This document shows, in pieces, positions 14,101 through 19,359 of a stretch of 19,359 nucleotides of DNA. The translations under genes and the position numbers were made by a program. Positions within the stretch are counted from its first letter, which is position 1; each line of letters starts with the position of its first letter. The notes under the pieces are model-generated. The model was given only the letters and a program-made list of their open reading frames with translations, was not told where the DNA came from and ran no database searches. The stretch spans positions 9,942 through 29,300 of the forward strand of contig DAJO01000079.1 in NCBI GenBank assembly GCA_002498985.1. Reading direction: 5' to 3'. The DNA is from Euryarchaeota archaeon UBA257. Lineage in GTDB: Archaea; Thermoplasmatota; Poseidoniia; Poseidoniales; Thalassarchaeaceae.

Positions 14101-15879
14101 TTATTCCAGATAGAAGTATTCTCCAGCAATCTTTTGTTCTCGGTCTTTCCTACTATCTGGCTTGTTAATACGTGGCCTATGGGATTCATGATCTCTTCTG
14201 AATGTGATATTTACATCTTTCAAAAATTTATTCATACCTTTTCTCAGGCTGAGTGGTCCGATAGCATTTCCAGACTTTCCTCCTATGCCATCGAAGACTA
14301 AAAGCGAGTCACTCACAATATCGATAAAGTAAATGTCGTGATCGATTACCATAGCCGCCTTTTCGTTACTTTCCATGGTTCTTCTGATTGCCTTTGCGGC
14401 TTCCATTCTTGCATTAGCATCAAGATGGGCACTTGGCTCATCAAGTAGGTACAAATCAGCCTCTTTACCCAGACAAATTACGATACTCACTGCTTGTAAT
14501 TCTCCACCAGAAAGCTTCTTTGCCTTCAGTCCTAATAATTGGTCAACCTGTAATGGCCTAACAACTTGCGTATGGAATTCTCCAGTTCTCCATTTATGTC
14601 CTAATTCAGTGTTTAACCAGTCTTCCACTGTTCCTTCGAAATCAGTATGAACATGTTGTGGTTTGTATGATACTTTTGCTTCCATTGTACACCATCCCTG
14701 GTCCGGTTCAATTTCGCCAGCAATCATTTTGACCATTGTAGTTTTTCCAGTTGCATTTGGTCCTACAACTCCTACAACTTCCGCACTTTTCACCATCCCT
14801 TCTCCAGTTTTTAGATGGAAACTACCCAAAGTTTTCTCCATATCTCCCCACTTTAAAATTGGTAAACCAACTTCTTCTCCACGTACTCTTCCTCTGAGGA
14901 ATTGAATAGGTTTGTCTCTAATTCTAACGTTTTCTTCGGGCAAGAACCCTTCAAGATATGAATTTATAGCACTTCTAGTTGATCTTGCAGGTGTAAATAT
15001 TCCAAATGCGGCTCTCTCTCCGTATACGATATGTAATAGGTCACATAGAACATCGAGAATAGCCAAATCGTGCTCAACTACAATTACTCTTTTACCCATT
15101 TCTGCTAAATTTTGTATGATTTTTACAATTCTCATCCTTTCATGAATATCGAGATATGATGAAGGCTCGTCAAAGAAATACACTTCTGCCTCTTTCAACA
15201 TGGTTGCACATATTGCTACTCTTTGCAATTCTCCACCAGATAATTGTCCTATATTTCTATCTAATATATGTGTGATTGCCAATAATTCTGCATACTCGAT
15301 TAAATCGCCTCTTTCGTCAACTTTCTCAAGTAGCTCTCTTGCCTTACCATCAAAAATCTTAGGTAATTTGTCGATATACTGTGGTTTTACAGCAATCCTA
15401 ACTCCATCATCAGCCACTAATTGTAGGTAATCTCTTAATTCTCCTCTTGGAAATGATTCAATGATATCATTCCATTCAGCCGAATTAATAGTCCAGTCTC
15501 CTAAGTTTGGTTGGATAGAACCTGATAGCAGATTTATCGCGGTAGATTTACCCATGCCATTAGGTCCCAATATTCCTACCACTTGTTTTTCTCTAGGTGC
15601 TGGTAGCCTAAACAATCTGAATCCATTCTGGTCATATCTATGTGTCATCTCACCTTCTAATTCTTCTGGTAAATTAGTAATGATCAGAGAGTCAAATGGG
15701 CATTTATTAATACATATTCCACAACCGATGCAAAGCGGTTCTGAGATAATTGGTTTACCACTTGAATCATCAAGGATAATACATTCAATCCCATTCCTTA
15801 CAGGAGGGCAGAAAACCCAACATTCAGCATTACATTTTTCGGGGCTACATCTATCTTCAAGAAGTACAGCAACCCTCAT
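14101..15879 (-). CDS. abcE1: ABCE1/RLI ribosome-recycling ATPase
   Basis: Splits 70S ribosomes after termination with release factor aRF1/Pelota; universal in archaea and eukaryotes. From the ATG at 15879 the protein has 592 residues. The N-terminal iron-sulfur domain shows Cys 11, 16, 20, 24 and the ferredoxin-type CxxCxxCxxxCP at 50-61. Nucleotide-binding domain 1 has Walker A GPNGMGKSTA (105-114), LSGGELQRVAI, and Walker B FFDEPSSYLD. Domain 2 has GPNATGKTTM, LSGGELQAVSI and LLDEPSAHLD, then VIDHD, with the hinge between. The ATG is supported by a GGGAG SD at 15888-15892, and family members start MRVAV. An upstream TTG (15894) is less likely. It lies 69 nt downstream of the isoprenyl-synthase gene stop and is followed by grpE. 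Confidence 0.97.
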   Translation of the reverse strand: MRVAVLLEDRCSPEKCNAECWVFCPPVRNGIECIILDDSSGKPIISEPLCIGCGICINKCPFDSLIITNLPEELEGEMTHRYDQNGFRLFRLPAPREKQVVGILGPNGMGKSTAINLLSGSIQPNLGDWTINSAEWNDIIESFPRGELRDYLQLVADDGVRIAVKPQYIDKLPKIFDGKARELLEKVDERGDLIEYAELLAITHILDRNIGQLSGGELQRVAICATMLKEAEVYFFDEPSSYLDIHERMRIVKIIQNLAEMGKRVIVVEHDLAILDVLCDLLHIVYGERAAFGIFTPARSTRSAINSYLEGFLPEENVRIRDKPIQFLRGRVRGEEVGLPILKWGDMEKTLGSFHLKTGEGMVKSAEVVGVVGPNATGKTTMVKMIAGEIEPDQGWCTMEAKVSYKPQHVHTDFEGTVEDWLNTELGHKWRTGEFHTQVVRPLQVDQLLGLKAKKLSGGELQAVSIVICLGKEADLYLLDEPSAHLDANARMEAAKAIRRTMESNEKAAMVIDHDIYFIDIVSDSLLVFDGIGGKSGNAIGPLSLRKGMNKFLKDVNITFRRDHESHRPRINKPDSRKDREQKIAGEYFYLE

Positions 15880-15887
15880 ATCTCTAT

Positions 15888-15892
15888 CTCCC
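15888..15892 (-). promoter_or_regulatory. SD sequence of abcE1
   Basis: GGGAG on the minus strand, eight bases before the ATG at 15879. It decides the start between this ATG and the TTG at 15894, which would overlap the SD. Confidence 0.65.
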
Positions 15893-15925
15893 AAGTATTT
15901 TACTCAATATATCTTCTATCATTCA

Positions 15926-15946
15926 ACCTAAATTAGGTCTTTTTTT
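15926..15946 (+). repeat. Inverted repeat ACCTAA-A-TTAGGT followed by a T7 run
   Basis: A perfect 6+1+6 inverted repeat (15926-15938) with C and seven Ts (15940-15946) on the plus strand, in the 69-bp gap between two minus-strand genes. It looks like a small hairpin plus T-tract for plus-strand transcripts, yet no plus gene precedes it. On the minus strand the same bases contain CTAATTTAGG, which could serve as the TATA region of abcE1. Role undecided. Confidence 0.35.
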
Positions 15947-15948
15947 GT

Positions 15949-17199
15949 TCATAACGCAAAGAAACGAAATCTAATGTAAATATATCCTGCTAGACCTATT
16001 TTTTCGGTTTTTGATAACTGTGTTCTTTCAGAAAAAACATCTCCATCGTTTTTATCTATTTTTTTCATTATAGAATGATAAAATGTAGTCATTGCGGCTG
16101 GTGAATATCTACTTGATTTGTCAAGTAGAGGGAACAATTTCATTCCTCTTTCTCTATATTTATCTGCTCTCTTAATGTATTCCTTTACAAACGGTTTCCA
16201 ACCTGGATGTTTCAATATTTCTTTCCCATTTCTCAAATCTTCTTCCGTAATACCGAATCGGTTAAGATCTTCAATTGGAAGGTAGATTCTATCACGTTCA
16301 ATATCTTCCGCAACATCTCTGAGTATATTTGTTAGTTGCATATAAATCCCCCATGATTCCGCATATTCTCTAGCTCTTCTATCATCATACCCATATATCT
16401 CAATGCACACAAGTCCTACTGTTGAAGCCACTTTGTAACAATATGAGTATAGATCTTCAAAAGTTTCGTATCTATTTCGATGAAAATCTTCCTCCATCCC
16501 ACTAATCATATCATCTAATAATTGCCTAGAAATTCCATATTTGTTTACTGTATCTTTCAATGCTATGAATATTGGGTCAGTTGATGTCATCTTACCATAT
16601 GCAGTAGATAATTTCTTTCTGTAGTAAAATAACTGAGACATTTTATCATTGTATGATGACCGTTCTAGGACTGGTACTCCATCAATCAGTCTCTCAATTT
16701 TTGTTCTGTAATCAATTGATTCAGGATTTTCTTCAGAACCTCCTGGGAAATAATCTACATAATCTCCATCTGCAATGTCATCCGCTCTCCTACAAAATGC
16801 ATAGTAGGCCATGATAGATCTCCTTTCTTCTTCTGGTAGATATTTAAAAGAATGATAAAAATTACCTGCTTCTCTCCTAGTTAATTCTTCACAATAGTCG
16901 TAAGCAGATTTTACAATGTCCTCTGGAAGTCTGTTTTCAGACCATAAAGCAGCGTCAATATGTGAAAAAGGATTTACTAATTCTCCTCTTGAACCAATCA
17001 CTCCCATAAAGAAAGCACCTTCTCTAAGAGTTTCTAAAGCAGTAATGCTAATCGCATGAACTGCCTCCTTAGTTACGTTTACTGCATTACGTACTTTTTC
17101 AATGGGGACAGAATTATTTTCTTCTCCGACTAGTGAAATAGATTTCCCAAGGTCATACATAACCTCTGGTTCGGAATCACTAATCTGTCCATCGGGCAT
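15949..17199 (-). CDS. Squalene/phytoene synthase family protein, HpnD/CrtB-like
   Basis: Head-to-head prenyl transferase of the trans-isoprenyl diphosphate synthase fold, which joins two FPP or GGPP molecules. First Asp motif: CRRADDIADGD (136-146, with D140 and D144). Second: LRDVAEDIERDRIYLP (293-308, with D295 and D299). The segment AGNFYHSFKYLPEEERRSIM before the first motif resembles HpnD (presqualene diphosphate synthase) and bacterial CrtB. Product could therefore be squalene precursor or phytoene. The protein is 416 residues because it carries an extra N-terminal region of about 95 residues without recognised domain; ordinary homologues reach the first Asp motif near residue 50. The ATG at 17199 has a TATA-like GTAAATC 25-31 nt upstream, so the long form is probably real. 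A second family member lies directly upstream. Confidence 0.85.
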   Translation of the reverse strand: MPDGQISDSEPEVMYDLGKSISLVGEENNSVPIEKVRNAVNVTKEAVHAISITALETLREGAFFMGVIGSRGELVNPFSHIDAALWSENRLPEDIVKSAYDYCEELTRREAGNFYHSFKYLPEEERRSIMAYYAFCRRADDIADGDYVDYFPGGSEENPESIDYRTKIERLIDGVPVLERSSYNDKMSQLFYYRKKLSTAYGKMTSTDPIFIALKDTVNKYGISRQLLDDMISGMEEDFHRNRYETFEDLYSYCYKVASTVGLVCIEIYGYDDRRAREYAESWGIYMQLTNILRDVAEDIERDRIYLPIEDLNRFGITEEDLRNGKEILKHPGWKPFVKEYIKRADKYRERGMKLFPLLDKSSRYSPAAMTTFYHSIMKKIDKNDGDVFSERTQLSKTEKIGLAGYIYIRFRFFAL

Positions 17200-17223
17200 A
17201 CTACTTTCATATTGAGCCGAATA

Positions 17224-17230
17224 GATTTAC
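17224..17230 (-). promoter_or_regulatory. TATA-like box before the HpnD/CrtB-like gene
   Basis: GTAAATC on the minus strand, 25-31 nt upstream of the ATG at 17199, fits a leaderless promoter. It suggests that this gene can be transcribed separately from the paralogue upstream and that the N-terminal extension is translated. Confidence 0.3.
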
Positions 17231-17272
17231 TCTTGAACTTCACGCTGAGATGTACAAACTATGAATCAGTAA

Positions 17273-18319
17273 TTAATTCATTTTTTTTGGGTTTATTCCG
17301 GTTATTGATAGCCAAATCGCTTTCCTCATTATTTTCTTAATTTCCGGTCTTAATACCTTAATTCGCCTATTATAATCTAGTATATTTCCATCGCGCAATA
17401 ATTGCAAGGTTCTTTGCCCTATCAGTACTGGTAACAAGCACGAAAGTCGAAGTCGAAACTGACTTCTTGGTAGCATTTTGATATAGTCAACAGCATCATC
17501 AAGATAGTTTTCGGCCCTAAGTATGTAAGAGTCATACAATGGCCTGAATTTTTCGATATTATTCATTTCAAGAAGATCTTCTGAGGTCATCTCAATCTCA
17601 TGAAGAGTTTGGCTAGGGATATAGCATCTCCCCATTCGTAAATCCTCTGGTAAATCTCTTAATATATTGATTAACTGTAAAGATTTTCCGAAGTTAACCG
17701 CCTTTTCAAATAAAATTTTCTTTTCTTTTTCTTCCATATTAAAAAGATGATCTAATGACATATGAGTCCAAAATTCTCCTACACTTCCTGCAACTCGATA
17801 TGTGTAGTCATCTAACTCCTCTTCATTTTCTAATGAAATTATTTTTTCACCCGTAGCGTCAGTGAATCTTTCCAAATCCAATATCTGCCCTCCAATGATG
17901 ATATCAAGTAATTTTTTAATTTTCATCTTATCAGAATTAGTAAATTGTCCTGATTTCTGTAAATAATTTACAGGTATAACTGCTTCATGTAGTAACCTTG
18001 CTTCTGCAGCATCTTCCTGTATAATTGCTAAATCGGTAAAATCAGGTAATTTTCTATTTTCATCTTGTATTTTATTATTATATTCACTCAGTAATTCGAG
18101 TAAAATTTTATTTTCTCCCACCTTTGAGTCTGCAATTGTATCTGCTAAGCGTGCCAGTAAATACATCAAACTAATTTGTCTTCGAATTTTTTTAGGTGTT
18201 ACTTTTAATGTCAAATAAAATGATCTGGAAGTCCCTTCTAAGAGGTTATCTATTATTTTTTCAGACTCGCCATCGCTTGACTCGCCTCTTGCCATGGACA
18301 ATGAGGGCACTTCCTGCAT
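17273..18319 (-). CDS. Squalene/phytoene synthase family protein, SRSFYLTL-type paralogue
   Basis: Second head-to-head isoprenyl synthase, 348 residues. It opens with LLEGTSRSFYLTLKVTP (26-42), then YLLARLADTIADS (53-65; D60 and D64 as first Asp motif) and LINILRDLPEDLRMGRCYIP (216-235; D222 and D226 as second). This wording (SRSFYLTL, LARxADTIAD) is typical of squalene or dehydrosqualene-type bacterial enzymes and eukaryotic squalene synthase, rather than of CrtB. Sequence identity to the neighbouring family member is plainly low outside the Asp motifs, so the pair is not a recent duplication. Possible product: squalene for membrane lipids or C30 carotenoid; not decidable here. Starts at ATG 18319 (ATG 18295 is an alternative). 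It lies 21 nt after sucD, probably in the same transcript, and 73 bp before the next gene. Confidence 0.85.
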   Translation of the reverse strand: MQEVPSLSMARGESSDGESEKIIDNLLEGTSRSFYLTLKVTPKKIRRQISLMYLLARLADTIADSKVGENKILLELLSEYNNKIQDENRKLPDFTDLAIIQEDAAEARLLHEAVIPVNYLQKSGQFTNSDKMKIKKLLDIIIGGQILDLERFTDATGEKIISLENEEELDDYTYRVAGSVGEFWTHMSLDHLFNMEEKEKKILFEKAVNFGKSLQLINILRDLPEDLRMGRCYIPSQTLHEIEMTSEDLLEMNNIEKFRPLYDSYILRAENYLDDAVDYIKMLPRSQFRLRLSCLLPVLIGQRTLQLLRDGNILDYNRRIKVLRPEIKKIMRKAIWLSITGINPKKMN

Positions 18320-18340
18320 CTAAGACTCTCGCATCCAAGT

Positions 18341-19261
18341 TTATCTTAAACCAGCATCTTTCAACGCTCTGACTAATACATTTCCAATTTCAGAAGGATC
18401 TCTTGCAACATAGATTCCAGCATTTTCAAACGCCTTGAATTTCTCTGCCGCCGTTCCTTTCCCTCCCGAAATTATAGCTCCTGCATGCCCCATTCTCTTC
18501 CCAGGAGGTGCAGTAGATCCTGCTACAAATCCTACTATTGGTTTTGTCATATTCTTTGCTACCCAATCTGCGGCTTCTTCTTCTGCTGAACCTCCGATTT
18601 CTCCAATCATCACTACAGCTACTGTTTGAGGGTCGTTTTCAAAAGCATCTAGACAATCGATAAATCCAGTGCCATTAACTGGGTCACCTCCAATTCCAAC
18701 ACAAGTTGATTGACCTTCTCCAACACTCATAGTTTGCGCAACTGCTTCATAGGTTAGAGTACCTGATTTCGATACAATCCCTATCCTTCCTTTGGCATGG
18801 ATGAATCCAGGCATTATTCCTGCTTTACATCCCCCTACATCGCCAGGAGTGATTATTCCTGGGCAATTTGGGCCTATCAATCTCACTTCAGGATATTGAT
18901 CTACTCTTGCTACTGCCTTTATCATGTCTAAAATTGGAATTCCTTCTGTGATACAGACGATTAATCCTCCTCCTTTTTCTTGAAATGCGTCTGCTGCTTC
19001 GACAATAGCAGCGGCAGCAAATCTAGCAGGGACATAGATCAAACTAACATCTGCTCCAGTTTCATCTAATCCTTCAGAAACCGTATTGAAGACTGGTACT
19101 TTCTTATTTGGTAACTCAACAAATTGTCCTCCTTTTCCAGGAGTTACTCCCCCTACTACATTTGTATTATATTCGTCCATTTTTGTGCCATGAAAAGTAC
19201 CTTGTTTACCTGTAATGCCTTGAATTAGAACTTTACTATCTTCATGAATCCAAATCGACAT
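18341..19261 (-). CDS. sucD: Succinyl-CoA synthetase alpha subunit
   Basis: Alpha subunit of succinate-CoA ligase, which interconverts succinyl-CoA and succinate with NTP formation in the TCA cycle. The 306 residues are near standard length (about 290). Visible: CoA-binding Rossmann domain with [14 protein letters not shown] (11-24) and [11 protein letters not shown] (35-45), the [14 protein letters not shown] loop (127-140), [12 protein letters not shown] (161-172), [10 protein letters not shown] (189-198), and the phospho-histidine site [12 protein letters not shown] with H259. The ATG start overlaps the sucC stop by one base (TAATG), with a GAGGTGAGG SD, giving translational coupling. Pathway partner of the citrate synthase in this window. 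Confidence 0.96.
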   Translation of the reverse strand: MSIWIHEDSKVLIQGITGKQGTFHGTKMDEYNTNVVGGVTPGKGGQFVELPNKKVPVFNTVSEGLDETGADVSLIYVPARFAAAAIVEAADAFQEKGGGLIVCITEGIPILDMIKAVARVDQYPEVRLIGPNCPGIITPGDVGGCKAGIMPGFIHAKGRIGIVSKSGTLTYEAVAQTMSVGEGQSTCVGIGGDPVNGTGFIDCLDAFENDPQTVAVVMIGEIGGSAEEEAADWVAKNMTKPIVGFVAGSTAPPGKRMGHAGAIISGGKGTAAEKFKAFENAGIYVARDPSEIGNVLVRALKDAGLR

Positions 19262-19359
19262 TATTCCTCACCTCTTGTTAGATTAACAATTTTTTCTGCC
19301 CCTTCTGCAAGGGTACTCGAAGTATGGACATCCAAGTCACAATTATCTAATACTTCTTT
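19261..19359 (-). CDS. sucC: Succinyl-CoA synthetase beta subunit, 3' end (partial)
   Basis: Thirty-two C-terminal residues are visible before the TAA at 19263-19261, running from [20 protein letters not shown] to a final LTRGEE; the gene continues beyond the window edge. The wording (a short loop, then [11 protein letters not shown]) fits the last helix of SucC, and the position immediately upstream of sucD with a TAATG overlap is the universal sucC-sucD arrangement. The call rests mainly on context. Confidence 0.8.
   Translation of the reverse strand, partial: KEVLDNCDLDVHTSSTLAEGAEKIVNLTRGEE
19266..19274 (-). promoter_or_regulatory. SD sequence of sucD inside the sucC 3' end
   Basis: GAGGTGAGG on the minus strand, four bases before the ATG at 19261 and inside the last codons of sucC (Arg-Gly-Glu-Glu). 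Together with the TAATG overlap it indicates coupled translation of the two subunits. Confidence 0.65.

Noticed and set aside
15880..15894. Upstream TTG start for abcE1
   Set aside because: A GGGAG SD precedes the ATG at 15879, and ABCE1 proteins begin MRVAV-like.
14375..15931. Series of plus-strand ORFs opposite abcE1
   Set aside because: They are shadow frames of a strongly conserved minus-strand gene, rich in Ser/Thr/Pro, with no domain or SD support.
15949..18319. Claim of a hopanoid operon (hpnC-hpnD)
   Set aside because: No hpnE, shc or other hopanoid gene is visible, and the second protein looks more like a squalene/dehydrosqualene synthase than HpnC.
1..19359. CRISPR arrays, IS elements, integrases or toxin-antitoxin pairs
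   Set aside because: No regularly spaced repeats, terminal inverted repeats around a transposase, or recombinase motifs were found. Base composition looks even throughout.

Overview
The window reads as a densely packed, AT-rich (roughly one-third GC by eye) euryarchaeal chromosome segment, most likely from a marine planktonic Thermoplasmatota lineage such as Marine Group II/III (Ca. Poseidoniales-like). Archaeal markers are a CTP-dependent riboflavin kinase (DUF120 type), a NadM-type NMN adenylyltransferase, a DRG-family GTPase with TGS domain, and the ribosome-recycling ATPase ABCE1. TATA-like boxes lie 24-33 nt upstream of several starts, suggesting leaderless transcripts, while genes inside operons carry Shine-Dalgarno (SD) sequences. 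Bacterial-looking genes are mixed in: GrpE, TatC, a UMF1-type MFS transporter, an alpha-oxoamine synthase and a PqqB-like metallo-hydrolase. The lineage assignment is inference; no rRNA is present.

Layout. Positions 1-1401 (minus): PqqB-like metallo-beta-lactamase protein, then riboflavin kinase. 1501-3117 (plus): KBL/BioF-type PLP enzyme coupled to a PaaI-like hotdog thioesterase. 3112-3735 (minus): unknown four-helix membrane protein. 3888-5057 (plus): citrate synthase whose motifs resemble the mitochondrial type. 5058-6197 (minus): a glycerophosphodiester phosphodiesterase-like protein whose N-terminal HRG strand sits at its C-terminus, an apparent circular permutation. 6294-8108 (plus): UMF1/Atg22-type MFS permease with a large acidic extracytoplasmic insertion. 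8093-10033 (minus): DRG GTPase followed by a divergent TatC. 10153-11444 (plus): unknown acidic protein and NadM-like enzyme. 11441-15879 (minus): ABCE1, GrpE, and a secreted lipoprotein with an alpha/beta-hydrolase-like domain. 15949-18319 (minus): two different squalene/phytoene-synthase family proteins. 18341-19359 (minus): sucD and the 3' end of sucC.

How genes fit together. Citrate synthase and succinyl-CoA synthetase belong to the TCA cycle. RibK and NadM make cofactors (FMN, NAD). The two head-to-head isoprenyl synthases would supply squalene- and/or phytoene-type C30/C40 precursors. DRG, ABCE1 and GrpE serve translation and protein folding; TatC and the lipoprotein concern export and the cell surface.

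The window is extremely compact: no gene-free stretch reaches 300 bp, and all four convergent gene pairs overlap or abut at their stop codons. The strongest unusual signal is the permuted GDPD. Other points of interest are the TatC lacking usual signal-peptide-binding residues, the UMF1 insertion, the paired isoprenyl synthases and the unknown gene upstream of nadM. No tRNA, rRNA, CRISPR array, IS element or integrase was seen.
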